A DNA stretch of 64,000 bases from Kitagawia praeruptora (GCA_037693485.1 CM075347.1:147782501-147846500), one strand, 5' to 3'. Positions 10,420 through 20,092 are shown, numbered from the stretch's first letter. The notes: generated by a model not told the origin, from the letters alone. Made by a program: numbers and translations.

Positions 10420-11440
10420 ACGACACACATCAGACAACGCTTCGACGAAAAAGCGTTGGCCGAAATTTTTACACAACGGTTTTTTATTCAAGCTTTTTTG
10501 TCAATTGTCTGATAGTGAACTTAACGACAGTTTTCAAAAGTGTTGTCTGAAAGATCAAAATCGACAACAGTTTTACAACGGTTTTGGAAAGTAGTGTTGT
10601 CTAACAGGTTTTCTTGCAATGGTCTGAAAAAGCGTTGTAAAACTTAGACAAGTGTTTTTACCAGACATTTCTTCAAAAGTAGTCACACAACGGTGACTAA
10701 ATACTATTGTCTGATTTTAACAATGCTTTTTGAAAGCATTGTCTAAAGAAACTTCAGACAATGCTTTCAAAAAACGTTGCTAAAATCAGACAAGTGTTTT
10801 GATAGACGTTGTATAAAATGTAATAAGATAATGGTTTATACAAGCATTTTATAAACAAACCGTTGTCTCATGTGAAAGCACGTGATTGGTGGAAAATCTT
10901 TCACCTGGATTGCTGAGGTGGCGAAATAAGAGCCCTTGATTGAAATGAGATTAGATATTAGCCGTTAGATTAAGAAAATATATATACATGTTCACACAAC
11001 GGTTTTGTATGTAAAACTGTTGTCTTCAACACTTTCAGACAATCTTTTTCAAATTTAAACTGTTGTCATAAACTTATTTATACAAGCGTTTTACAAATAA
11101 ACCGTTGTCTGATGTGACAGCACGTGATTGGTGGAAAATTTTTCACCTGGATTGCTGAGGTGGCGAAATAAGAGCCCTTGATTGAAATAAGATTATATAT
11201 TAGCCGTTAGATTAAGAAAATATTAGTTGTTATCAGACAACGGTTTATTATGTTAATTTATATTTGTGTTCAAAAAACATGACTAGTGTCAGACAACGGT
11301 ATCTTTATAACATATCGTTGTCTGAAGCTTCACATTACAACTGTATTTGTTAAACTACCGTTGTCTGTTACCAGACAATGGTTTATTTGTCCAAAATTAT
11401 TGTCTGGTATCACTCGAGACAACGGTATTTGACAAATAAC
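10420..11440. repeat. Subterminal repeats of CACTA element 1 (left)
   Basis: Many direct and inverted copies of the word agacaacggt and variants (agacaatg, ttgtctga) are present. A longer duplicated block starting gtgattggtggaaaa occurs near 10,884 and 11,125. The mirror set lies at about 15,840-16,340. CACTA transposases bind such subterminal words. Confidence 0.85.
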
Positions 11441-11479
11441 CACTTCGTTTAACAAGACCACTTCGTTTATTAAATATTA

Positions 11480-12540
11480 AATTTTATAAACCAAATTAAT
11501 TTTTATTTTTTGAAAATTTGTGAATATCATTATATTAGATATATCTTGACATCCTTATGGTTGGATTGTCGAGAAATATTTTTTAAAAAATAGAAACAAC
11601 AATCCGTGACAAAACACTGGTTACTGGTACTAGTCAATATACTAGTGATCTACTAAGATCTCAAACCAAATTAATTTTTTATTTTTTGAAAATTTGTGAA
11701 TATCATTATATTAGATATATCTTGACATCCGTACAGTTGGATCGTAGAGAAATAGTTTTAAAAAAATAGAAACAACAATCAGTGACAAAACACTAGTTAC
11801 GAGTACTAGTCAATATAGTAGTGATCTACTAAGATCTCCAACCAAATCAATTTTTATTTTTTGAAAATTTGGGAATATCAATATATTAGATATATCTTGA
11901 CATCCGTACGGTTGGATCGTCCAGAAATGTGACCAAATATATCACTAAAAATTTTGGTATCACTCGAGACAACGGTATTTGACATTAGCTTTTACTAAGT
12001 TTTTGTTAAAATCTCGAACAACCTGACCTTCTTATTTTTTGATTATTTTTTCTCAACACTAAAATGAGTGCTTATTAACATCCTTACGGTTCGATTATCA
12101 AATAAATCATTCAAAAAAATGATTCAGTGAATCTTGCCCCGTTATAGGAAGCAACACTTTTACTACATTTTTTTAAGATCTTGTACAACCGAACCTTGTT
12201 ATTTTTTGATTATTTTTTCCCAGCACTAAAACGAGTGTTTATTAACATCCGTACTGTTCGATCGTCGAAGAAATCATTCAAAAAAATTATCCAGTGAATC
12301 TGGATCGTGCCCCGTTAAATGAAGTAGCACTTTTACTACGTTTTTGTTAAAATCTCGTACAACCCGACCAAATTAATTTTTTATTTTTTGAAAATTTGGG
12401 AATATCATTCAATTAGATATATCGTGACATCCGTACGGTTGGATCATCGAGAAATATTTTTTAAAAAATAGAAACAATAATATGTGACAAAGCAATAGTT
12501 ATAAGTACCAGTGTCGTACCCATTGAACATGATCTATTTT
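11480..12540. repeat. Internal tandem repeats of CACTA element 1, satellite-related
   Basis: Units of about 175 bp begin with ccaaattaattttt near 11,492, 11,664 and 11,840, and again near 12,368. Between them are two units of a second subtype (period about 177 bp, attttttgattattttttc near 12,033 and 12,210). Each carries a core like gtacggttggatcgtc followed by gagaaat and a run of T then A. The core and flanks align with the complement of the satellite monomer at 23,770-26,302 and 47,704-52,761. Inverted core fragments (gacgatccaaccgtacga) follow at about 12,555 and 12,712. Confidence 0.8.
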
Positions 12541-12889
12541 TTTAAATTTTTTTGGACGATCCAACCGTACGAATGATGTTATATACTGATGTGTACAAAA
12601 AAATAGAAAAAAAGAATTATTCTTGTATGATATTTTAATGGTCAACTATCAAAGTATTACTTAGTCAAACTATTATGATTTTCGAATAATATTTTTTTAA
12701 AATTTTTTTGGACGATCCAACCGTACGAATGATATTATATATTGATTTTGGTGATGTGTACAAAATCTTTTATTAAAATTTTGAATCTACCAAATTAACA
12801 AATAATTAAATTTTAATAAACATTAAATATATTTTAAATAATTTAATTCCGTCACAAATTATTAATCAAGCCAAAATTTACATCATGTA

Positions 12890-13360
12890 CTCTTATTTTG
12901 CCGCTCGCGGCTCAACCAATAATTCATTTCCCCCCAAATGTAAATTTCATTTCCCTCTTTCCCATCATTTCATTTCCCCTTCTACTTCCCCCTTATTTTT
13001 CAAAGAGCCGCTTATCTCTTGTTCTTTAACAAACCCAAACACACACAGAACTATTATCTCTTGTTCTTGTCCGCAATAATCGCTCTGTCTCACTCTCTAT
13101 CTTGTGGGCGTCAAAACTTTTCTCTCATTCACTTGATTTAGGGTTCGATTGGTGGTTTGATTTAAGTTGGGGCTTCTTAGATTTGGGTTCAAATTAAGGT
13201 TTCAATTAGGGATTTTCTTGAATCTGAGTTTCAATTTCAGGTTATATTCTCTCACTTCGATTTGTAATTTGTAATCAATTCTTAATCAATTGATCTTTCT
13301 AATCTAACCAATGTTGTTGTAGTGTAGAAGGCGTGATTGGAGGTGGGCACAAAAAAGGAG
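12890..13360 (+). promoter_or_regulatory. Promoter-like and leader region of the captured chimera in CACTA 1
   Basis: The sequence changes here from AT-rich repeat to a gene-like 5' region. It has a CCAAT word (accaataatt, about 12,916), the C-rich word ttccccccaaatg (about 12,928) and a pyrimidine-rich leader (about 13,078-13,130). Then come G+T-rich stretches typical of a first intron. The word ttccccccaaatg recurs, on the minus strand, upstream of the glycolate-oxidase-like exon at about 23,540. Promoter activity is inferred only. Confidence 0.4.
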
Positions 13361-13367
13361 AAGGAAG

Positions 13368-13496
13368 ATGACGAGAAGCAACAGTAGAACACAATTCAGT
13401 CTGTTGGTGGAATCAGATACTATTGAATCTCGTTATTGGTATCAATTTAAATTTGATGTTAAGTCCTTTTATGACGACGATAACAATATTAATTGA
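13368..13496 (+). CDS. Possible first coding segment of the CACTA 1 chimera, unknown
   Basis: ATG at 13,368 opens 42 codons (MTRSNSRTQFSLLVESDTIE, then SRYWYQF) up to TGA at 13,494-13,496. It lies just after the leader-like region and just before the cyclin exon. I do not recognise the peptide. It is not in the cyclin frame, and I found no splice pair that joins them in phase, so it may be a separate upstream frame or a captured scrap. Confidence 0.3.
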   Translation: MTRSNSRTQFSLLVESDTIESRYWYQFKFDVKSFYDDDNNIN

Positions 13497-13498
13497 TA

Positions 13499-13783
13499 GC
13501 AATAGTTGTTCTTAATAGACAAAGCCTCCAACTTCTTTGTATTTCTTCTTTTCTTATTGCCTCGTAAGCATCTACCTCTTATTTCTTTTTATCTCATTCC
13601 ATTGTCTGTTTGCTTGACGGTTTTCATTTCTTTGCTCATGGATAGTCAGAAAATATGAAGAAATCAAGCCTAAGAACGTTGCAGACTTCTGTGAGATCAC
13701 TGATAACACATACATACAACAACATGTATTGAAAATGGAAGCCGACCTACTCAAAACTCTCAAGTTTGACCGTAGCAGGACAG
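13499..13783 (+). pseudogene. Captured cyclin A fragment, two exons
   Basis: The first exon piece ends at 13,563 (VLNRQSLQLLCISSFLIA). An intron runs 13,564-13,649 (gtaagc to gtcag). The second exon, 13,650-13,783, encodes KYEEIKPKNVADFCEITDNT, then YIQQHVLKMEADLLKTLKF. The joined product matches the cyclin box of plant A-type cyclins (usual form LIASKYEEI, EDFCYITDNTY, MEADILKSLKF). The intron falls exactly between IAS and KYEE, where A-type cyclins have one. The upstream limit is uncertain; a stop (TAA) lies in frame at 13,490. An intact cyclin A would bind a cyclin-dependent kinase, but this covers only about 60 residues. The donor at 13,784 is intact and in phase with the next captured exon. 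Confidence 0.88.
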
Positions 13784-15374
13784 GTACTCACCATAACATA
13801 CCTTCCCGAGTTTGTTAGATATTCATAATCTATGGTAAAAACTCTTAACTAAGGGTGTTAGAGGGGCAAGTAATCTTAATCTTATGTAGTTGTATCATAT
13901 CCCTGTTATTCTTTATTATTCGCTTAAGTGGCACCGTATATCCGCAATTAAAGTGTTCCAAATGAATACTGATAAATCTGTAGTAGAGACCTACTACACC
14001 AACCAAAGAATAATACATATTTGAAGTTATTCATACATTCTTACAAAATAGAAATAACACGAGTTGCTTTCCCGACATAATTGAGAAAACAATTGCAACT
14101 TGTATGCATGAGGTAACACTAATTACTAACCTAATAAATTTGATTTAAAGTTGTATTTAAAACTGGGATAACATTATCTACGTATAAAAATGGGAAGAGA
14201 CAAACCGACAATTTGGCCGACGCGAGACGTGTGTCGTTTTATCCTATCCTAAATCAATTATTATTTCCACCATGTTACGTGTTTGCTCTTGGATAATACA
14301 AACAAGGATTGCCAATTAACTTTGTTTAGTTAACCTTTCTGTTTTGATATTGAAAACTCAGATATAAATACCATTCATTATTGCATTTCCGTGTTCACAA
14401 ATACTAGATGAAACAACCAAAAAATTGAATTTTATCCCTTTCATTGGTTAACAATAATTAAACTCTTTATTTAAAAAATTATGTGTACTATTCTATGAAT
14501 AATGCTAGAGAACCAAAATTATTTTCCAAAAATGTTCTAAAAATGACATGGCATGTTTGACTTAACAAAATGAAACATTTTAATAGGAACATTCATATGA
14601 ATGAATACAAGGCTCACTGTATTAATAAATTGACACGCATCATTTTAAACATTTCTTTGAAATTTTTATTTGATTTTCTAACATTTAAATTTTTATTCAC
14701 CATGCCAGAGTCCTAATTAGGCAGAGGCATATTAGGTACAATTTTTTACTCTTAATTTAATAATACATATTGTTCTCTTCATTGCACTAATACTTTTTAT
14801 TTTTTGTATAATCCTCAAAGGATAATGTATCCTTCTGTTTAATGCATGTTTTGTTCTTTCCAGTCTATTTATCTTTATTAGTCATGTTAGTTGGAGACAT
14901 GAACCATCAACATAGTGTCTATGTTTTGTTCTCCTCAACAGGTGACATGCAACGTACAAGGAATACTTTTGTGGGGACACCTGCTGGTATGGTGTTCTCT
15001 GTTTTATGCTATTATTGATTCTATTTTTTCCAAGCTTAAGTTCGTGAATATTATATATGCTTACGTATCCTTGTTAATGTTATATTGATGCATATGACAC
15101 ATAATGTTTTGCAACCTTTCATTTCTTAGATGATGCAAAAATTTAAAGAATTTTTTAACTTGTATATGTATATCGATTAGAGGAATCTGAAACAGACAGT
15201 AAGGAATCAGATGTTAGCGGTTCCGATGGGGTAGACTCATCATGGATTTCTTGGTTTTGCAATTTACAGGAAAATGAGTTCTTTTGTGAAGTTGATGAGG
15301 ATAACACTCAAGATGATTTTAATTTGTGCGGATTAATTAGCCAAGTTCCGTACTATGATCAAGTTTCGTACTAG
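13650..15374 (+). CDS. Chimeric spliced reading frame: cyclin A / STE20 kinase / CK2 beta
   Basis: Exons 13,650-13,783, 14,942-14,986 and 15,181-15,374 have consensus GT-AG borders. All join in the same phase (phase 1 at both junctions), giving one frame to the TAG at 15,374. The cyclin piece ending at 13,563 also joins in phase. The translation would be about 140 residues built from three unrelated signalling proteins, none with a complete functional domain. I found no start codon in this frame. The arrangement is typical of transduplicated gene fragments in plant CACTA elements. Transcription is not shown by sequence; function is unknown. Confidence 0.65.
14942..14986 (+). pseudogene. Captured STE20-like kinase exon (activation loop)
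   Basis: A 45-nt exon lies between caacag and gtatgg and encodes DMQRTRNTFVGTPA. Plant STE20/SPS1-type kinases have DRQRSRNTFVGTPCWMAPEV at the activation segment, so this piece stops just before the WMAPE motif. It has no catalytic residues of its own. It joins the cyclin exon through a phase-1 junction (ACA G / GT GAC) and the next exon through another (GCT G / AG GAA). Alternative: any Ser/Thr kinase of the STE20 group. Confidence 0.75.
15181..15374 (+). pseudogene. Captured casein kinase II regulatory (beta) subunit exon
   Basis: The exon starts after gattag and encodes EESETDSKESDVSGSDGVDS, then SWISWFCNLQENEFFCEVDE, then DFNLCGLISQVPYYDQ, ending in TAG at 15,372. Plant CK2 beta proteins carry an acidic Ser-rich stretch followed by SWISWFCNLRGNEFFCEV and QDDFNLCGL, so identity is clear. 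Intact CK2 beta is about 280 residues and holds the CK2 tetramer together. Only the start of the conserved part is here; the zinc-binding cysteines further on are missing. The reading frame continues in phase from the kinase exon. Confidence 0.92.
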
Positions 15375-15465
15375 GATACTGGAGTTGTAATCTTTTCTTG
15401 TTGTAATCTCAGGCAGTAGTTAGCAAGCCATCAAGTCATCGACAATACCTGATCATTGGAGCTCA

Positions 15466-15720
15466 TTGATGCAGGCCATTAAATTTTACAATGTAAAGGA
15501 CAAGAAGCGAAAACATCAAGGAAATGATCAAGAGAAAATCTCATCGACATCAAGCAAGTTAAAATACAAGAAAAGTCCTTATAAGCAAATGTCAAAGAAA
15601 GGATCTTCATCTAAGAGGAAGAAGGAAAAAAGGAGTTCAGCATGTGGCATGATCTTCAGTTTACGTTGCATGATGGTAGTTGTACTTTTTTGGGAATTGG
15701 TACCGGTAGTAGATTTGTAG
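15466..15720 (+). pseudogene. Lys-rich reading frame, probably another captured fragment
   Basis: The frame is open from before 15,430 (IPDHWSSLMQAIKFYN) through a strongly basic stretch (VKDKKRKHQGNDQEKI, YKKSPYKQMSKKGSSSKRKK) to TAG at 15,720. The first ATG is at 15,469. The Lys/Ser-rich composition would suit a nuclear or nucleolar protein, but I do not recognise the family. The last 25 or so residues look non-coding. It follows the CK2 stop by about 90 bp and so would be in the 3' part of the same transcript. Confidence 0.35.
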
Positions 15721-15839
15721 CAATGAATATTGATATGTAATTTTTGTTATGAGTATTGGTGCTATTATTGTATAAATTGTAATTTTTGTTGTAAATAAAA
15801 GTGTTGTTTCATTTATCATTAGCCAATGTTATCATCTTT

Positions 15840-16340
15840 TAGAAACACTTGTGGAACATATCATCAGACAACTATGTTTCACAATATTTTTGCAAAATTC
15901 AAAACGTAGTGTCTTAAACATTCAAACAACATGTAGTAAACAAAGAAAGTGTGGTGTACTTATAACACATACAACATACTAATAAAACTAAACCGCTGTC
16001 TAACTACATTTCACACAACGCTTCTGTTACAAAAAACCAATGTCTAATCCATAAAGATACAACAGAAGGAACCTTTATAAATCGTGGACGTAGGTGAAAC
16101 TAAACAACAGATTGAAGAAAAGAAACACTTGAGCTACGTGAAATGAGACAACTGTTTGTTGTTAAACTATTGTCTATACCAGCTTTCAGACAACAGTTTT
16201 GAAATCATGTATGTTATCTGTCTGTAACACAGACAATGGTTAAGCTGCTATTCTCTGATACGCATAACAGACGGCATCTCAATAGACCACGGAAAATCAG
16301 GGCTTCACACGACGGTATAAAACCTTTGTCTGAATCAAAA
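15840..16340. repeat. Subterminal repeats of CACTA element 1 (right)
   Basis: Copies of agacaatggt, cagacaacag and ttgtctga occur in both orientations, matching the left subterminal block. The last 50 bp lead into the right inverted terminus. Confidence 0.8.
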
Positions 16341-16352
16341 AATCTTGTAGTG

Positions 16353-16905
16353 TTGTGGCTTTAGCAGAAGAAAGACAAGAGATAAACATTCTGTGCTTGT
16401 AGTCTTGTACTCCATGTTCCACTTGTACCTGTCTTAATATATCCATAATTTCACTGTTCCTGTCACTACAATGCATCTGTATGACTGCATAGATATATTA
16501 TTTCTTGCTTTGGCTGGAAGCTAGATTCAGAGCTTGGTGGTACTAGTACTATAGTACTACTATATTAACTATATATTATAAGAATTATTAACAAAGGTTA
16601 GTAGAAAGAAATTAACTAGAATCAGAGCTTGCTGCCCAGTTGCAAGAAATCTGCAGCAAAGGTTTAGGATTAGTAGAATAAATTGAAAGCAACCCAAGCA
16701 AATCGAAAACAACCCGAGCTAAATTTGTTGGCAGCTAAAAGAATTTGTTTATGATCAGCTTTTTTGCACTGTTTTAAAATTTCGGTTTTATATTTCGATT
16801 TTAGGTAATAACCGAAATATTTATTTCGGTTCGGTTAAAAACTGAATTTAATTCGGTTCGGTTTTCGGTTGTGATTTTTATGGAATTTCGGTTTCGGTTA
16901 ACCGA
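16353..16905. other. Spacer between CACTA elements 1 and 2
   Basis: Nothing gene-like was seen. Positions 16,785-16,905 form a ttcggtt/aaccgaa-rich block that continues after CACTA element 2 at 21,406-21,440. CACTA element 2 therefore inserted into that older repeat. Confidence 0.6.
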
Positions 16906-17483
16906 CACTACTACAGATTTGCACTTAGATAGCGTTTTTTTTAGCTCTTACATAGCGTTTTTAAACGCTATCTAAGGAGCCGCTATTGAAGTGAGAATCA
17001 CTTAGATAGCGTTTTTTTCGCCATTCTGTAAGTGAAGCTCTTAGATAGCATTTTCAGAAGTGCTATCTAAGTAAGTATTTCCTAAGCACGCATGTTCTTG
17101 TATAGCGCTTATTGAAGTGCTATTGTAGTACAAAATACTTACTTAGATAGCACTTCTAGAAATGCTATGCAAGCATATATCAGTTTTTTTTAATTTTCTT
17201 CTCCTATAATAATCCTAATTTTTTAAACAAAAAATATAGAAATAAAAATGCACAACACAATAGAAATTTACATGCTAACTCCAATCACACAAACATCCCA
17301 ACAAAAGTTGTACTAAGAAGTCAAATTACTTTAACCGAAATAAACCACGAATATCAACAAGTTTAATAAAATTAATATCTCACAATAACAAGGAACAAAT
17401 ATACGATATAAATTCTAGTAAACAATGTAAAATAAAAAACAATCTAGTGAACAATGGAGCTCATATCAGTAATGGCAGATTCG

Positions 17484-17826
17484 TCATGCTGGATATTTAG
17501 CTTCAACCTGCCGCACTCCCTCAAGTGCAGCAATAGCGGCAGCAATATTAACAGCTGATTGCGATGAGCGGGATCCCTGGTTTTTGAAGTAACATATCAT
17601 TATGCATTGCATTAGAAAGACTTATTTAACTTGCCGAAAGAAATAGCAGGGATAGTAAGAAATGTAGTACCATTGTCATTCGTCCAAAAAGCGATGTTGG
17701 TTGTGGTGGTTTGCATGCTGAACTTCCACCAGAAGCACCAGCAGGTTTTAAACTTCTTTGAAGCAAGAATAATAATGTTGATGTATTTGACAGCCAATAA
17801 GCCATGTGCTCATTATCATCTTGATC
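17484..17826 (-). pseudogene. Captured myosin XI tail fragment, two exons
   Basis: Exon 17,826-17,671 encodes DQDDNEHMAYWLSNTSTLLF, then LLQRSLKPAG and PPPTSLFGRMTM-like residues (PPQPTSLFGRMTM). Exon 17,576-17,484 encodes AVNIAAAIAALEG, then VRQVEAKYPA and TGA. Plant class XI myosins have AYWLSNTSTLL, LFGRM and RQVEAKYPALLFKQQL in the globular (dilute) tail. In the real protein KYPA is followed by LLFKQQL; here a stop comes at once. The intron 17,670-17,577 has a GT donor and AG acceptor and lies in phase 0. The intact tail binds cargo such as organelles. This fragment is about 80 residues of a protein of roughly 1,500. Confidence 0.92.
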
Positions 17827-20092
17827 CTGCAATGACACAAATAATATAATCATCTTGATCCTGAATTGTCTAACACAATTTTCTTTAAAAGAAATAAAAA
17901 AGTAATATATCAAATCTATTAGATATATAAAGGGAGATTTGCTCACTCTCACAGGCTTCAAAAACCTAGAATTCTAAAACTAAATTTCCAATTTAGCTCA
18001 TGAGAGCAAAACTGTGAGGGATGCTAGCATTAGTATTAATATTAACAAATATTGAAAGCATTAGTAGGATACAACAAATTTACATACAACAAACTATAAA
18101 TAATTAATTGAGTCTTTAATTAATTGTGCTTTGAAGCACAAAAGATGCAGGACACACTACATGCATATACCTTTCTTCATCACCTAAAATTATGAACACA
18201 CTTCAAACAACAGAACTCATTGATTAACAAGATACCAGCTCACAACTTAACAGAATATCCCAATTCTTTGTAAAATTATGCATATATCCCAAGGCAAAAG
18301 GACAACAAAACACACTGATTAACATACTTCTAGTCTGATACTTTCGGGAGTGTACGGCGTACCTGTCTAATTTTAACATAACATTCCTGCAGCAATGTGG
18401 CTGCTGAATCAGATAGGCGAGGATGACATACTGTCCGGCAGTACTGAATATACCTGGTCATTTGTACCTCCAGGTCAGTAACTGAGTATGATTTAACAAG
18501 TAACTTGTATGAAGATAGTAAAATACGAAATAAAATATTTCTGCGCACCACTTTAACCAGTTGTCTTCTTTAGAAGTTTTGGTGTCTCATGTGACTGCAT
18601 TAGCAGATGCGTGAATTTTGATGATATGGCTAGCTATATTCTGTACAAAGAAAATGATAATTAAATGGATTTTTGTGTTCAAGAAAACTTTGTGACACAC
18701 TGCTATATGAAAATAGGGTGTATTTGCAGGCATCGAGCAGGGAAATTTTGTAAATGCTACCCTCAAACTTAGAAATTACTGAACCACAATGACCTCAAAA
18801 GAAATACGAACTGAAAAAATTAAATTCCAAAATTAATTGTTAAATCTTAATTAATTCAAAGAATTCAAAGAATTAATTGTTAATTCTTTGAAGCACAAAT
18901 TTACATATTTATACTTTTCCTATTTTTATTAAAGACCTAAAAGCAGGACACACTACATGCATATACCTTTCTTCATCACCTTCTCTCCCTCTTAACAATG
19001 TTGTGTACATCTTATGTACATGCTTATACACTAACAAGATCAATTTCTACTGGAAATCTGAAGCTATAAACATGATAACTGTATACTGTAAAGATAAATT
19101 AATTATTGAAAAAAAAAATTATCATAGAATACATGCATAATACATACTTTTTTGTAGATTAGCTAGTTTTCATAAAATTGAATTAAGATTTGCCCAAAAT
19201 ACAGATACAAATTTACCTGATTTTAGGTGTGCAAGATAAAGTGATTTCTAGTTAAAGACCAGCTTTTATATATTCATATGACCATAAAAAGAACTAATAA
19301 TAGTACCTGGCAAATCCCATAGCTCGCACTTGTAGAGATCAACTTCTCGAATGACCTCGAGCTCGATTTTGCCACCGTTGATTTTTCTTTTTAAGGTAGT
19401 ATGCCACCTACAAGAAATCCATCGATATCTTCCTCTTTGGCCAGTTCGACACAGTTTCCCCCATTTACAGATCAATCCTGATAAAAAATAGCATTCTCAA
19501 CTGAATATAAATGAGACATAATAGTTACAGAATTTCTAAGATTATGGAATATTTATGACCTTTAATGTTTTGAAGACATGCACATAAAACTTTTAAAAAA
19601 CACACCTCCATATATTATACGTGTCTTAGAAGCAATCTCTGCTGAAACATTCTTGCTGAGCCAATCACGAACAACCTTATGTACTTCCTGAGGTTGCTGT
19701 AGTGAGTCAACTTTACCAGTTCCAATTGCCCATACAGGTTCATACGCAACGACAACATTATCCCAACTAAGAACAACATCTGCACATCATTGATATAAAC
19801 AACTGAGGTGAGTATTTTACATGTATAGATAGGGAGAAGCAAGATAAAATATTAGTAAATTAGAAGTAAAGCCTTCGGGGTACAAATAATGGTGAGTGCT
19901 TTTAGCAAACCAAGCTTAAACTATCTATGAGAAATACACATTAGTAAAAAAAATCTTGCCTGCAAAGGCTTTCATTTGTCTAAAGCAAACATCAAATGTC
20001 TTTCCTTCTTCTCTTTCTTGTAACAGTTCACCAATACAAGCAATCACACCAACATCCTGACTTAAGGCGTATGCAGCCTTCTTTCCTACAAA
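17484..20092 (-). CDS. Chimeric spliced reading frame: TPI / NAC / MCM5 / myosin XI
   Basis: Six exons: 20,092-19,960, 19,779-19,609, 19,477-19,307, 18,481-18,363, 17,826-17,671 and 17,576-17,484. Their lengths (133, 171, 171, 119, 156, 93) add to 843 nt, a multiple of three, and the phases at the five junctions are 1, 1, 1, 0, 0. The frame is open throughout and ends at TGA, 280 codons after the first exon shown. All acceptors end in AG; donors are GT except one GC. A first exon with the start codon was not found with confidence. An ATG at 20,886 after a CT-rich leader is a candidate but closes after 32 codons unless spliced. None of the parental domains is complete. Function is unknown; expression is inferred only from the preserved phase. 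Confidence 0.65.
18105..18995. repeat. Short direct duplication inside CACTA element 2
   Basis: The words gcaggacacactacatgcat and atacctttcttcatcacc occur near 18,149-18,186 and again near 18,954-18,990. Both are preceded by related ctttgaagcacaa stretches. The captured MCM5 exon lies between the two copies, so the duplication may mark how it was acquired. Confidence 0.7.
18363..18481 (-). pseudogene. Captured MCM5 helicase exon
   Basis: The exon lies between tactcag and gtacgccg. It encodes MTRYIQYCRTVCHPRLSDSA, then ATLLQECYVKIRQ. MCM5 proteins carry LKRYIQYCR..CHPRLSESAS and LLQ..YVKIRQDMR just after the AAA+ core, so this is a short C-terminal-side piece. It has no Walker motifs. The acceptor I chose (exon start 18,481) gives phase 1, which matches the NAC exon upstream; an alternative acceptor at 18,467 would break the frame. 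The donor joins the myosin exon in phase 0. Confidence 0.85.
19307..19477 (-). pseudogene. Captured triosephosphate isomerase last exon fused to a NAC domain piece
   Basis: One exon holds two genes. Its first half, in a shifted frame, encodes SVNGGNCVELAKEEDIDGFL, then VGG, which is the C-terminal region of triosephosphate isomerase with the phosphate-binding SVNGGN loop. Its second half encodes LKRKINGGKIELEVIREVDL, then YKCELWDLP, which is subdomain B/C of a plant NAC transcription factor. It ends at the usual first-intron position of NAC genes. Near the acceptor the sequence reads gattgatctg, where TPI would be expected to have gatctg, a 4-bp gain. This moves the spliced frame out of TPI and into the NAC frame. 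The fusion point is near 19,405 with no sequence mark that I can see. Confidence 0.85.
19609..20092 (-). pseudogene. Captured triosephosphate isomerase exons
   Basis: Exon 20,092-19,960 encodes FVGKKAAYALSQDVGVIACI, then GELLQEREEGKTFDVCF. Exon 19,779-19,609 encodes LSWDNVVVAYEPVWAIGTGK, then a linker, VRDWLSKNVSAEIASK and RIIYGG. The sequence contains the ACIGE motif and the catalytic glutamate in AYEPVWAIGTGK. DWLSKNVS and ASKTRIIYGG fit the plastid isoform better than the cytosolic one. The enzyme interconverts dihydroxyacetone phosphate and glyceraldehyde 3-phosphate. The N-terminal half with the catalytic Lys and His is missing. The intron between the exons has a GC donor (GCAAG) and an AG acceptor, a minor but accepted splice type. 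Confidence 0.93.

Larger units (their letters stand above)
10397..16352 (+). mobile_element. CACTA element 1, complete, non-autonomous, gene-capturing
   Basis: The left end is CACTACAAGAATTTTG and the right end, reversed, is CACTACAAGATTTTTT, so the inverted termini agree well. Both sides carry the 3-bp target duplication TTG (10,394-10,396 and 16,353-16,355), the CACTA signature. Subterminal arrays of cagacaacgg/ccgttgtctg words fill about 10,420-11,440 and 15,840-16,340; these are where transposase would bind. The interior, left to right, holds diverged tandem repeats (11,480-12,790), a promoter-like and leader region (12,890-13,360) and captured exons (13,500-15,720). No transposase frame is visible, so the element depends on another copy. 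Length is 5,956 bp. Confidence 0.92.

Noticed and set aside
12885..13079. 64-codon frame in the leader of CACTA element 1
   Set aside because: It overlaps the C-rich promoter-like region; Ser/Pro/Phe-rich composition follows from pyrimidine runs.
10397..16352. CACTA transposase gene in element 1
   Set aside because: No long frame or transposase motif is present on either strand; all protein-like segments match host genes.
17631..17849. 72-codon plus-strand frame
   Set aside because: It is the antisense shadow of the captured myosin XI exon.
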